Assembly (NCBI GenBank): GCA_041481445.1
Contig: JBGPBV010000010.1
Span: forward strand, 17,051 to 81,050
Origin: AA29 sp041481445
GTDB taxonomy: Bacteria > Acidobacteriota > Vicinamibacteria > Fen-336
Reading direction: 5' to 3'
Length of the DNA stretch: 64,000 nt
Shown here piece by piece: positions 29,839 to 38,663 of the stretch; position 1 is the first letter of the stretch, and each line of letters opens with the position of its first letter. The translations under genes and the position numbers were made by a program. The notes below the pieces were generated by a model that saw only the letters and a list, made by a program, of their open reading frames with translations, had not been told where the DNA came from and searched no databases.

Positions 29839-31958
29839 GCCGCCGCCGGCACCGTTCCGCGCAAGACCAGCCTGGTCAGGGCGTCGATCTGTTCCGCCTG
29901 CCGCCGGAGCTGCTCCTGTTGGGCCTCGATCTCCCGCCGTTGCTGGTCGATCTGTCCCTGCTGCTCCTTCAAGGCGTTGATGAACACCACGCTCAGGTGG
30001 TCGTACTTCACCCCCTCCACCTCGCCCTTGTCGTTGCGCGTGATCAGTAGAGGCTCGACCTCGGCCACTTCCTCCGCGGCCAGGCCGACGTCCGCGGCGC
30101 CTCCCTCCTTCCATCGGAAGGCGATCGGCCGCAACCGGTCCACGAGGTCCATCCCGCGGGCGAACGACGACAGGTCGGTCTTGTAGCGGAGACTGGAGGA
30201 GCAGGTCGAGAGCTGGAAGCGCAGGTTGTTCCGGCACAGCGGCGTGACCCCACCCGTCCCGAGCTGGCCCACGCTGATGGTGCCGGCGACGAGCAACGTC
30301 GTGCCCGGAACCTGCACCTCGTCCACGTCCCGTCCCAGGACCATGGTGTCGGAGGAGCGGACGACGGCGTCGGCGCCAATCGCGGTGGCGTGGTCGAGGC
30401 CGTCCCGGCTGACGTCCGCGTGCGCGCCCAGGAGGGTGACGCTGGCCCCGAGCACGTTCGCGAGGCCGGCGCTGCTGCCGACGAAGGTGTTGAGGCTCGC
30501 CGCCGAGGCGGAGTCGCCGGTCCCGGTGTTCTGGCCGGCGTGGTTGCCGACGAACGTGTTCTCGTTCCCGGTCACGACGTTCTGGCCGGCCCCCTCGCCG
30601 AAGAACGAGTTCTGCGCCCCCGTCGTGTTGGCCGCGCCGGCTCCGACGCCCCCGAACAGGTTGCCGGTGCCCCCGTTGCTCAGCACCCGGCTGCCCGCCA
30701 GGTTGAACTGGGTGGCGGCGTCGAAGATGTTCGCGGACAGCGTCCCGCTCACGACCAGGGCTCCGGGCACCCTCACCGTGTCCGCGGCCCGGCCCAGCAC
30801 GATCGTGTTGTCCGTGTTGACCGTGGCCTCGGCGCCGATGGCGGCGGCGTGGTCGAGGTTGGCCGCGCCGGTGGTGTTGGAGCCGAGGAAGGTGTTGGAG
30901 TTGCCGGTGGTGACCGCCCTTCCCGAGAGGTACCCCACGAACGTGTTGAACGTCCCGGTGGTGTTGCCGGTGAACGTGAAGAAGTCGAAGCCCGATCCGT
31001 CCCCCAGGAAGACGTTGAAGCTGCCCAGGGTGTTCCCGAACCCCGCGCTGCCTCCCATGAAGACGTTGGAGCGGCCGTCCGTGTTGTTGTAACCGGCGAA
31101 GTTGCCGACGACCGAGTTGCAGCAGCCGGTGGTGGTGCTGAATCCGGCGCTGAAGCCGAAGAAGGCGTTGTAGCGGGCGACGTTGAGCGGCCCGGTGTTC
31201 TTGCCGAAGAACGCGTTGCCGAAGCCTCCGCCGGCCGTGCCCGCGCCGACACCCGCGAAGACGTTGTCGATCCCGACGTCGCTCAAGACGCGCTCGCCCG
31301 CGATGTTGAACTGGCTCCCGGCGTCGAAGAGCGCGGCGATGCCGTTGCCGCTGATGTTGAAGCTCGCGCCGGCCTGCGCGCTCGTGCCGTTCTGGATGTA
31401 GAAGGCGCTGCCCGCGGGAACGCTGGCCACGGGTATCTCCCCGTCGATCTGGCTGCCCGCGATGGGGCCGACCACCTGCGAGCCTTGAACGCCCTGGATC
31501 TGGCTGCTCGTCACGCAGCTCACGCAGGCCACGGACAGACCGTCCGCGGAGGTCGAGGCACGACTGCGCACCGCGTAGGGCTCGGACGTCAGGGGCTGGC
31601 GGGGACCCAGCGTGGTGAAGGTCGTGTCGGTCGATCTCTTCACCGCGATCTCGAGGAACCGGTCCGGGCCGCCGAACGGGGCCAGGCCGAAATCGAGCTG
31701 GACCGTGAACAGGCCTCCGGACACCGGGACGGCGGTCCGGATCAGGGTGCCGCCCTGCTGGGTCCCGGTGCCGACCACGCCGGTGTCGAACAGCTTGAGC
31801 TGGAGGTCGTAGGTCCCGCTCGCCGGGCTGCCGCCGTTGGTCAGCCGCCCCTGGTAGGTGAAGGTCGTGGTCTGGGCCAGCGCGGCCGGCGCCGCGACGG
31901 AAAGGAACGCACCCAGGGCCGTGGCCCCGGCAAGGGCACTTGCGCGCGCATGAGACAT
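29832..31958 (-). CDS. Secreted tail-fibre-like protein with peptidase S74 chaperone domain
   Basis: The 708-residue product starts at ATG 31958 with a signal peptide (GAFLSVAAPAALAQ). The N-terminal beta domain (TFTYQGRLTNGG, YDLQLKLFD, LDFG, DRFLEIAVKR) is shared with the three paralogues encoded upstream. Residues 185-590 are repeated N-x-F-x-G-x-x-A/S-G turns (NTFVGYLSG, NSFFGEGAG, NTFVGNHAG), of the kind that form trimeric beta-roll shafts in adhesins and tail spikes. The C-terminal 110 residues are an S74-type intramolecular chaperone: SSLRYKTDLSSFARGMDLV with the catalytic-type Ser start, then LRPIAFRWKEGG, VGLAAEEV and a coiled coil. A self-cleaving trimeric surface fibre is likely. 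It ends in a 7-base overlap with the convergent porin gene. Confidence 0.8.
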   Translation of the reverse strand: MSHARASALAGATALGAFLSVAAPAALAQTTTFTYQGRLTNGGSPASGTYDLQLKLFDTGVVGTGTQQGGTLIRTAVPVSGGLFTVQLDFGLAPFGGPDRFLEIAVKRSTDTTFTTLGPRQPLTSEPYAVRSRASTSADGLSVACVSCVTSSQIQGVQGSQVVGPIAGSQIDGEIPVASVPAGSAFYIQNGTSAQAGASFNISGNGIAALFDAGSQFNIAGERVLSDVGIDNVFAGVGAGTAGGGFGNAFFGKNTGPLNVARYNAFFGFSAGFSTTTGCCNSVVGNFAGYNNTDGRSNVFMGGSAGFGNTLGSFNVFLGDGSGFDFFTFTGNTTGTFNTFVGYLSGRAVTTGNSNTFLGSNTTGAANLDHAAAIGAEATVNTDNTIVLGRAADTVRVPGALVVSGTLSANIFDAATQFNLAGSRVLSNGGTGNLFGGVGAGAANTTGAQNSFFGEGAGQNVVTGNENTFVGNHAGQNTGTGDSASAASLNTFVGSSAGLANVLGASVTLLGAHADVSRDGLDHATAIGADAVVRSSDTMVLGRDVDEVQVPGTTLLVAGTISVGQLGTGGVTPLCRNNLRFQLSTCSSSLRYKTDLSSFARGMDLVDRLRPIAFRWKEGGAADVGLAAEEVAEVEPLLITRNDKGEVEGVKYDHLSVVFINALKEQQGQIDQQRREIEAQQEQLRRQAEQIDALTRLVLRGTVPAAAQ

Positions 31959-32077
31959 GGAATGAGGACTCCCCGTAACGGCCGGTACATCAGCGCGTCG
32001 GCCGGACGTCACGATCGATCGTCGGGCCACGCAGGAGCGGCGGTTCGACCGGAGCGGAAGGTGGAGGAAGCCGCTCG

Positions 32078-32106
32078 ATGGTAGGCGACCGCCACCCGGC
32101 GATCAA
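32078..32106 (-). promoter_or_regulatory. Putative promoter of the S74 fibre gene
   Basis: On the minus strand TTGATC (32106-32101), a 17-base spacer and TACCAT (32083-32078) would start a message near 32071, with a leader of about 113 bases. That leader contains a perfect 12-base palindrome (ACGATCGATCGT, 32011-32022). This suggests the S74 gene can be expressed apart from the triplicated genes upstream. Confidence 0.45.
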
Positions 32107-32122
32107 GGACCGTTCCGGCCGC

Positions 32123-33919
32123 TCACCGCGATCGCGCCACGAAGGCGCTGCATAAGAGGTTGCGGCAGTGGGCGACCTTGAGGTCGCCGTTCGTGACGTC
32201 GTAGTAGCTGATGAGGCCGAGGCCGTCCGCGCCGATGGCCAGGGCCGTGTACTGGCCGATGTTGCCGGCGGAGTCGACGCGACTCAGGGTCGCGCTCGTG
32301 CAGGCCAGGTCGCGGCAATGCGCGACCTTGAGGTCCCCGTTGGTCTCGTCGTAGTAGCTGATGAGGCCGAGGCCGTCGGCGCCGATCCTCAGCGAGGTGT
32401 AGCGGCCGACGTTGCCGGTGCCGTCGAGGGTGTTGGCGGTGGCGCCGGTGCAGGCGGTGTTGGTGCAGTGGGCGACCTTCAGGTCGTCGTTGGTGGCGTC
32501 CCAGTAGCTGATGAGGCCCAGCCCATCCGCGCCGATGGCCATCGAGGCGTAGTAGCTGACGTCGGAAGGTCCGTCGACGGCGGTGGTGGAGGTGAGAGAG
32601 CTGCAATCGGTGGTGGCGCAGTGGGCCACCTTCAGGTCCCCGTTGGTGAGGTCACCGTAGGCGATGAGCCCGAGGCCGTCCGTGCCGATCGCGATGGTGG
32701 TGTCGTTCCCGACCGTCCCCGCGGAGTCGAGGGTCACGAGTTGGGCGGTGGTGCAGGTCGTGTCGTCGCAGTGGGCGACCTTCAGGTCCTGGTTGGTGAG
32801 GTCGTGGTAGCTCACGAGGCCGAGCCCATCGGTGCCGATCGTCACCGAGGCGTGGGCCCCCACCGCGCCCGCGCTGTCCAGCGTGGCCCGGTCCACGGCG
32901 GTGCAGGCGGTATTCGTGCAATGGGCGACCTTGAGGCTGCTGGCCCAGTAGCTGATGAGGCCGAAGCCGTCGGTGCCGATGGTGACCCAGGTGAACAGGC
33001 CGCCAGGCGTGTCGCGGACGCCGGAGGTGGCGGCGGTGCAGGCGAGGTTGGCGCAGTGGGCGACCTTGAGGGAGCCGTTCGTGCTGTCGTAGTAGGTGAT
33101 CAGGCCGAGGCCGTCGTTGCCGATCGTCACCGAGCTGTAGACCCCGACGTTCCCGGCGCTGTCGAGGGTGGTCAAGGTCGCGCCCGGCGCCACCCCGCTG
33201 GCCGTGCACTCCACGGTGCCGTCCCCGTTGACCTGGCGGATGCTCGCTCCAGGTGCACAGGCGTTGATCCGGGCCTGGTAGGCGGTACCGTGGCCGTGGT
33301 CGCTCCGCGCCACCGTGGACGCGGAACCGGTCCCCGCGAAGCTCACCCCGATCGGGCCGCTGAGCGTGATCGTGCCGCCGCTGAGCCCCGCCCCCGCGGT
33401 GACCGAGGTGACGGTGCCGCCGGAGTTGGCGTCGGCGTCCGCAGCGCAGGTGGGCGTCCCGTCGGGAGCCAGGGCGCGAAGGTACTGGCCGGGAAGACAG
33501 GTCGGCGGCACCGAGCGGCGCTGCAGGTCCGCGTCTCCGGTGGTGGCGCTGAAGAGGGCGCTGGGCACCACGGCCACCTCCTGGCGCGGGGAGAGGACTG
33601 CGAACGCGCCCGTGCCCGCCCCGGGGCGGACGGCAACCTCGAGGAACCGCGGGGAGCCGTCGAAGACGGCGCCGAAGTCGAGGGGCACCGCGAAGCGGCC
33701 CTCGGTGACGGCTACGTCCTCCTCGACGATGGCCGGGCCCACCTGGGAGCCGCCCGCGCTCGCCGTGTAGAGGATGAAGCGGAAGTCGTAGGTGCCGGTG
33801 GCACGGCCGCCGCCGTCGGTCAGCCGGCCCTGGTACGTGAAGGCCGTGCCCTGCGGGGCAGCCAGGCTGGCCGCGGGGGCGAGGAGCAGCAGGAGGCCGA
33901 CGCCGGCGCCGATCCTCAT
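32123..33919 (-). CDS. Secreted seven-repeat propeller protein with tail-fibre-like stalk, copy 3
   Basis: A 598-residue exported protein with a signal peptide (GLLLLLAPAASLAAP). The 'YQG' beta domain has FTYQGRLTDGGG, YDFRFILY, FAVPLDFGAVFDG and RFLEVAVRPG. A cysteine pair follows (PTCLPGQY, TPTCAADAD). The stalk segment TVTSVTAGAGLSGGTI then STVARSDHGHG is the pattern common in phage tail fibres. The rest is seven repeats of about 50 residues with the core IGTDGLGLISYYD and NGDLKVAHC-x4-C. Repeat 2 is slightly short. Seven units fit a seven-bladed propeller with a cysteine pair per blade. The chain ends in a basic FVARSR tail. It is coupled by ATGA to copy 2. Function unknown; surface binding or adhesion is likely. 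Confidence 0.8.
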   Translation of the reverse strand: MRIGAGVGLLLLLAPAASLAAPQGTAFTYQGRLTDGGGRATGTYDFRFILYTASAGGSQVGPAIVEEDVAVTEGRFAVPLDFGAVFDGSPRFLEVAVRPGAGTGAFAVLSPRQEVAVVPSALFSATTGDADLQRRSVPPTCLPGQYLRALAPDGTPTCAADADANSGGTVTSVTAGAGLSGGTITLSGPIGVSFAGTGSASTVARSDHGHGTAYQARINACAPGASIRQVNGDGTVECTASGVAPGATLTTLDSAGNVGVYSSVTIGNDGLGLITYYDSTNGSLKVAHCANLACTAATSGVRDTPGGLFTWVTIGTDGFGLISYWASSLKVAHCTNTACTAVDRATLDSAGAVGAHASVTIGTDGLGLVSYHDLTNQDLKVAHCDDTTCTTAQLVTLDSAGTVGNDTTIAIGTDGLGLIAYGDLTNGDLKVAHCATTDCSSLTSTTAVDGPSDVSYYASMAIGADGLGLISYWDATNDDLKVAHCTNTACTGATANTLDGTGNVGRYTSLRIGADGLGLISYYDETNGDLKVAHCRDLACTSATLSRVDSAGNIGQYTALAIGADGLGLISYYDVTNGDLKVAHCRNLLCSAFVARSR

Positions 33920-35709
33920 CTTCCCCGCCCGACGTACGGACTGCAGAGGACGTTGCCGCAGTGGACGGCCTTGAGGTCGGCGTTGGTCCCATCGGAGTAG
34001 CAGACGAGGCCAAAGCCGTCGGTGCCGATGGCGAGGGCGGCGGAGGCTCCCACGCCGGGGCTGGCGTCGACGGTGGTGGTGACGGCCACGCTACAGGCGA
34101 CGTTCGAGCAGTGCGCGACCTTGAGGTGGGCGTTCGTCCCGTCCAGGTAGGCGATGAGACCGAGGCCGTCCCCCCCGACCCCCACCGCGGTCTGGCTGCC
34201 CAGGCCGCCGGTGCTCTCCAGCGTGGCGAGGGTGGCGCTGGTGCAGGCGAGGTCGTTGCAGTGGGCGGTCTTCAGGCTCAGCCCCGTATAGGAGACGAGG
34301 CCGAGGCCGTCCGTCCCGATCGTGATCGCGAGGGCGCTGCCGCCGCCGCTATCGATCGTGCTGAGGATGGGTGCGCTGCAGGTGGCGTCGTTGCAGTGGG
34401 CTACCTTGAGGTGGTTGCTGTAGTCCATGTAGGCGATGAGGGGCAACCCGTCGGCGCCGAGGGTCAGCGCGGCGTCGAAGCCGGCGGGCACGGTGGGGTC
34501 GATCGTGCGGAGGGTGGCCGACGAGCAGGCGGTGTTGTCGCAGTGGGCCACCTTCACGCGTGAGTTGAGGATGTCGGAGTAGGCGATGAAGCCCAGCCCG
34601 TCGGCCCCGATCGTGATCGAGGTGTTGAAGCCCGTCTGGCCCACCGGATCCAGGGTGACCCCGGCCGCGCTCGTGCAACCGACGTCGTTGCAGTGGGCGA
34701 CCTTGAGGTGGTGGTTCGAGAAGTCGTGGTAGCTGATGAGCCCGAGGCCGTCGGTACCGATCGTGATCGACGTGTGGCCCCCCACGCTCCCCGGAGCGTC
34801 GAGAGTGTGGGTATCGGCGCCGGTGCAGCGGGCGTCCCGGCAGTGGGCTACCTTCAGGTCGAGGCTGCTCCCGTCGAAGTAGCTGATGAGGCCAAGGCCG
34901 TCCGTCCCGATCGCGATGGACGTGTAGGTGCCGACGGAGCCCGCGGAGTCGATGGTGGTGGCCAGCGGGCCGGGCGTCCCGTTGTCCTCGCACACCACCG
35001 TCCCGTCGAAGTTGACCTGGCGCACGGTGGCTCCGGGCGCGCAGGCGCCCCCGATCTTCCGCTGGTAGGTGGCGTCGTGGTCGTGGTCGCTGCGGGCCAT
35101 CGTGGGGGCGGACCCCGTCCCCGCGAAGTCGGCGGCGAGGGTACCGGCTCCGGTGATCGGGCCCCCGGTGAGGCCGGCGCCGGCCGTGACCGAGGTGACG
35201 GTTCCCCCGCTGTTGGTGTCGACGTCGAGGGCGCACGTCGGCGTCCCGTCGGGAGCGAGCGACCGGAGGTACTGGCCCGACGGGCACGTCGGCGGCACCG
35301 TCCGCCTCTGGACGGTCGCGTCGCCGGTCGCGGCGCTGAAGAGGGCGATGGCGGCCGGGGTCAGCTCCTTGCGGACGCCCAGCGTGGAGTAGGCGCCGGT
35401 GCTGCTGCCCGGCCGGACGGCGACCTCCAGGAACCGGGCGTTGCCGTCGAAGACGGCCCCGAAGTCCAGGGCCACGGTGAACAGGCCCTTGCTCACCGGG
35501 ACGTCGTCGCGGAAGAGGATCGACCCGACCTGGGAGCCGCCGAACTCCGCGTCGTAGAGGATCAAGCGGAGGTCGAAGGCGCCGTCGAGGACGCCGCTGG
35601 CGTCGGTCAACCGGCCCTGGAACGTCAAGGTGGTGCCCGCGCCGGCGGCGGGGCCGCTCGTGCCCAGGGCCGCCGCCAGCACCAGCATCGCCACCGCCGC
35701 CCGTTTCAT
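33916..35709 (-). CDS. Secreted seven-repeat propeller protein with tail-fibre-like stalk, copy 2
   Basis: A 597-residue paralogue of its two neighbours. The signal peptide ends around AAGAG; the 'YQG' domain here reads LTFQGRLTD and LDFGAVFDGNARFLEVAV. The cysteine pair PTCPSGQY / TPTCALD and the stalk TVTSVTAGAGLTGG then APTMARSDHDHDATYQ follow. Seven repeats run from DSAGSVGTYTSIAIGTDG to the end, each with KVAHC-x4-C. Repeats 4 and 5 have lost a few residues (NHLKVAHC, LSLKTAHC), and repeat 7 reads LVCYSDG with an extra cysteine. It ends CSPYVGRGR. Translation is probably coupled on both sides through ATGA overlaps. This is the most divergent copy in its repeat region. Confidence 0.8.
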   Translation of the reverse strand: MKRAAVAMLVLAAALGTSGPAAGAGTTLTFQGRLTDASGVLDGAFDLRLILYDAEFGGSQVGSILFRDDVPVSKGLFTVALDFGAVFDGNARFLEVAVRPGSSTGAYSTLGVRKELTPAAIALFSAATGDATVQRRTVPPTCPSGQYLRSLAPDGTPTCALDVDTNSGGTVTSVTAGAGLTGGPITGAGTLAADFAGTGSAPTMARSDHDHDATYQRKIGGACAPGATVRQVNFDGTVVCEDNGTPGPLATTIDSAGSVGTYTSIAIGTDGLGLISYFDGSSLDLKVAHCRDARCTGADTHTLDAPGSVGGHTSITIGTDGLGLISYHDFSNHHLKVAHCNDVGCTSAAGVTLDPVGQTGFNTSITIGADGLGFIAYSDILNSRVKVAHCDNTACSSATLRTIDPTVPAGFDAALTLGADGLPLIAYMDYSNHLKVAHCNDATCSAPILSTIDSGGGSALAITIGTDGLGLVSYTGLSLKTAHCNDLACTSATLATLESTGGLGSQTAVGVGGDGLGLIAYLDGTNAHLKVAHCSNVACSVAVTTTVDASPGVGASAALAIGTDGFGLVCYSDGTNADLKAVHCGNVLCSPYVGRGR

Positions 35710-37544
35710 CGCCGCCGCCCCACGAACGGGTTGCAGGGGACGTTGCCACAGTGCGCGACCTTCAAGTGGCCGTTGGTGGCGTCGTAGTAGCCGATGAGCC
35801 CCAGGCCATCGGCTCCGACGGTGAGGGCGGTGGTGGACCCGACGTCACCGACGGTGTCGAGAGCCACCGTGGTCGCCGACGAGCAGGCGGGGTCGAGGCA
35901 ATGGGCGACCTTGAGGTCGCCCGCGCTGTTGTCGTAGTAGCTGATCAGGCCGAGGCCGTCCGTTCCGATGGCCAGCGACGAGCTGCGGCCGACGACCCCC
36001 ACGCTGTCGAGCACAGCCAGGGTGGCGGTGGCGCAGGCGGGGTCGAGGCAGTGCGCGGCCCGGAGGTCGCCCGCGCTGTTGGCGAAGTAGGTGATGAGGG
36101 CGAGGCCGTCGGCTCCGATGGCGATCGAGGTGTACTGGCCGGTGATGGCGGCGGGATCGACGGTGTGGACGTCCGCGGAGGTGCAGAGGAGGTCGAGACA
36201 GTGCGCCACTTTGAGCGAGCCCGCGCTGTTGCTCCAGTAGCTGATCAGCCCCCGCCCATCGGGGCCGATGGCCAGCGACGTGTACTGCCCGACCAGTCCC
36301 GTGCCGTCGATCGTGCTCACGGCGGCGCTCGTGCAGGCGGTATTGGCGCAGTGCGCGACCTTGAGGTCGTTGTTGGTAAGGTCCCAGTAGCTGATCAGGC
36401 CGAAGCCGTCCGCGCCGATACGGAGGGAGGTGTCGAGGCCGACGTTCCCGGGAGAGTCGAGGGTGCTCAGGGTGGTGGTGGCGCAGGTGACGTCGCCGCA
36501 ATGGGCGACCTTGAGGTCCCCATTGCTGGCGTCCCAGTAGCTGATCAGGGGGTAGCCGTCGGTGCCGATCGCGATCGAGCTCACCTGCCCCACCGTCCCC
36601 GGCCCGTCCAGCGTGCGCGCGGTGGCGGAGGTGCAGGCGGTGTCGTTGCAGTGGGCCACCTTGAGGTCGTTGCCGGTGGCGTCGAAGTAGCTCACGACGC
36701 CGAGACGGTCGGAGCCGATCGCGATCGAGGGCAGCTGCCCGACGTTGCCCACGGAGTCGACGGCACCGAGCGAGGGACCGGAGACTCCGGTCTCGTCACA
36801 GAGGACGGAGCCGTCGGGGTTGAACTGGCGGATGCCGAAGCCGGGCGCGCAGGCTCCGGTGACGGGGGTCTGATAAATGGCGTCGTGATCGTGGTCGCTG
36901 CGGGCGGCGGTCGGGGCGGAGCCGGTCCCGGCGAAGCTCGCGGCGATCGTGCCGGTGGTCGTGATGGTCCCGCCGGTGAGACCGGCGCCCGCCGTGATCG
37001 AGGTGACCGTGCCACCGCTGATCGTGTCGAGGTCGGCCACGCAGGCGGGAGCCCCGTCGGGGGCGAGGGACCGGATGTACTGGCCCGCGGGACAGGCCGG
37101 CGGCACCGTGCGTCGCTGAGCGCTCGGATCTCCCGTGGCGGCGCTGAAGATCGCACCGGGCACCGGCGTGATCTCCTGGCGGGGAGACAGGATGGTGAAG
37201 GAGTCGGTGCTCGCCGCCGGCCGCACTCCGACCTCGAGGTAGCGTGCGCTGCCGCCGAACACCGCTCCGAAGTCCAGCGAGACCACGAAGAGGCCCCCCG
37301 AAACGGGGACGTCCTCCCGGATCACGGCCGGACCGACGGGCAACCCCGCGGCCGGGGCGTCGTAGAGGATGAACTGGAGGTCGTAGGCGCCGCGGGCGGT
37401 GTGCCCCCCTTCCCGTAGCTGGCCCTGATACGTGAACGCGGTGCCGGCGGCGGCGGCCTCCGCTGCCACCGAAAGCAGGATCAGGATGGCGCGCAGCACG
37501 TTCGATACGGCAAACGCGGGCGCCAGGCGTGGTCGCATGACCAT
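35706..37544 (-). CDS. Secreted seven-repeat propeller protein with tail-fibre-like stalk, copy 1
   Basis: The 612-residue first gene of the triplet. A longer N-terminal signal region (hydrophobic AILILLSVAAEAAAAG) precedes the 'YQG' domain (FTYQGQLREGG, YDLQFILYD, LDFGAVFGG, YLEVGVRP). Then come PACPAGQYIRSLAPDGAP, the stalk TVTSITAGAGLTGGTIT and APTAARSDHDHDAIYQ. Seven repeats begin at about residue 260, with cores such as LISYWDLTNNDLKVAHC. The C-terminus CNPFVGRRR matches the sisters. The start is ATG 37544, or ATG 37538 two codons in; no clear Shine-Dalgarno is seen. It lies 78 bases after the hypothetical gene that ends the ABC operon, so it may be read through from there. Confidence 0.8.
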   Translation of the reverse strand: MVMRPRLAPAFAVSNVLRAILILLSVAAEAAAAGTAFTYQGQLREGGHTARGAYDLQFILYDAPAAGLPVGPAVIREDVPVSGGLFVVSLDFGAVFGGSARYLEVGVRPAASTDSFTILSPRQEITPVPGAIFSAATGDPSAQRRTVPPACPAGQYIRSLAPDGAPACVADLDTISGGTVTSITAGAGLTGGTITTTGTIAASFAGTGSAPTAARSDHDHDAIYQTPVTGACAPGFGIRQFNPDGSVLCDETGVSGPSLGAVDSVGNVGQLPSIAIGSDRLGVVSYFDATGNDLKVAHCNDTACTSATARTLDGPGTVGQVSSIAIGTDGYPLISYWDASNGDLKVAHCGDVTCATTTLSTLDSPGNVGLDTSLRIGADGFGLISYWDLTNNDLKVAHCANTACTSAAVSTIDGTGLVGQYTSLAIGPDGRGLISYWSNSAGSLKVAHCLDLLCTSADVHTVDPAAITGQYTSIAIGADGLALITYFANSAGDLRAAHCLDPACATATLAVLDSVGVVGRSSSLAIGTDGLGLISYYDNSAGDLKVAHCLDPACSSATTVALDTVGDVGSTTALTVGADGLGLIGYYDATNGHLKVAHCGNVPCNPFVGRRR

Positions 37545-37622
37545 GGAGCAGTCAGTGATCGTGGCGATGTCTACGTACGTGCCCGACTGATCCCTGTGAC
37601 CCCGCGCACGAGGCCCGACTCT

Positions 37623-38651
37623 CTAGCGGTTGGCAGCGGGCGGCGGCGCCGAGATCGGCGGACGCCGCCCCTGCAGCGAGTCGATCACGTCGTAGGGCAC
37701 GCGGGCGGCCACGTGCACGCGCGTGGCCTCCGTGGTCACGTTGATGGCGGAGGCGAGCTGCTTGAGCTCCGGCCGCTGGTTGGCCTGCATGGTGGCCAGG
37801 GCCACGAAGCCGCGCACGACGTCGGCCAGGTTCTTGGCCGAGGCCTCGTCCGTCGCCTCTCCGGTGAGGTCGAGGCTCACCTGGGGGTCCAGGTCGCCGG
37901 TCACGACCAGGCTCTTGAGGGCGGGCAGCTCGATGCTCTGGCTGGTGCCCGGCCCGCCCGGCCCCGGGATCGACTTGGGCATGTTGCTCAGGAGGGTCTG
38001 GTCCCCGACCATCCAGAAGGTCGAGCCCGGCCGGACGCTCTCGAGCAGCGCGAGCAGGGCGGCGTTGCTGCGCAGCGGCGCCTCGCCCTTGGCGCGCGCG
38101 ATCACGGTCTGCTCCACCGTCCGCTGCGCGCCCATCACGATCGAGTTGTCGTCGAGGAAGGCGGCCGCGCCCGCGCCGCGCCCGCTGGCGTCCTCGTTGA
38201 AGAGGTAGACCGTGGTGCCCTGGACGTTCTTCGAGGTCACGCCCTTCTTCTCGGTCTCGATCGCGCGCGAGACCTTGTAGCGGTCGAAGCGGCCGACCAC
38301 GACCACGAGGGCGTCGCCGCCCTTGCCGGGCACGCCGGCCTGGCTGCCCGCGACGTAGACCTGGTCGACGTCGCGCTCGGGGTTGAGGCCCGTCTTCTCC
38401 TCCAGCTCGGTGAAGGCCTGGAGACGGTTGGCGGACTGCCCTGCGTAACGCGTGTAGAAGGGGCTGGCCACGAAGCGCTTCACGTCCATGCCCATCACGA
38501 AGCGGGTCCCGGCGGGGAGCGCGAGGGCCTGCGGAGGCAGCGGGCCCACCGCCGCCCGCGCGGGATCGAGGTAAAAGGCGCCGAGCGCGGCCACGGCGCC
38601 GGCGCCGACGACCAGGGCCGAGCCGAGCACGACCAGGCGGCTTCGCGTCAT
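37623..38651 (-). CDS. Signal-anchored protein of unknown function in the ABC operon
   Basis: I do not recognise a named family. The 342-residue product has an N-terminal hydrophobic anchor (LVVLGSALVVGAGAVAALGA). An otherwise soluble chain follows, with regular alternation: RFVMGMDVKRFVASPFYTRY, ALVVVVGRFDRYKVSRAIE, TVYLFNEDASG and FLDDNSIVMGAQRTVEQ. This looks like two related alpha/beta halves, the second beginning near LKSLVVTGDLDPQVSLDLTG. It resembles extracytoplasmic proteins found in Acidobacteria-like genomes, but I cannot assign a role. It is 12 bases downstream of the last ABC permease gene and probably co-transcribed with it. It ends with a Pro/Ala-rich tail. Confidence 0.6.
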   Translation of the reverse strand: MTRSRLVVLGSALVVGAGAVAALGAFYLDPARAAVGPLPPQALALPAGTRFVMGMDVKRFVASPFYTRYAGQSANRLQAFTELEEKTGLNPERDVDQVYVAGSQAGVPGKGGDALVVVVGRFDRYKVSRAIETEKKGVTSKNVQGTTVYLFNEDASGRGAGAAAFLDDNSIVMGAQRTVEQTVIARAKGEAPLRSNAALLALLESVRPGSTFWMVGDQTLLSNMPKSIPGPGGPGTSQSIELPALKSLVVTGDLDPQVSLDLTGEATDEASAKNLADVVRGFVALATMQANQRPELKQLASAINVTTEATRVHVAARVPYDVIDSLQGRRPPISAPPPAANR

Positions 38652-38663
38652 GACAGGCCTCCC

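Larger units (their letters stand above)
32123..37544 (-). repeat. Tandem triplication of a 1.8-kb surface-protein gene
   Basis: Three consecutive genes of 598, 597 and 612 codons share the same domain order throughout and are joined by ATGA overlaps. Protein identity is high in the first 250 residues and in the repeat cores, while DNA and repeat spacers have drifted. The duplications are therefore old rather than recent copies. Each carries exactly seven 50-residue repeats. Confidence 0.8.

Noticed and set aside
32168..37418. Plus-strand open frames opposite the propeller genes
   Set aside because: They repeat because the sense genes repeat. They are rich in valine/alanine/aspartate/glycine, have no recognisable domain, and the minus-strand frames have signal peptides and domain homology.
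32123..37544. CRISPR or satellite DNA
   Set aside because: The recurring pattern is coding (about 150 bases per protein repeat, diverged), with no constant short repeat and spacer organisation.
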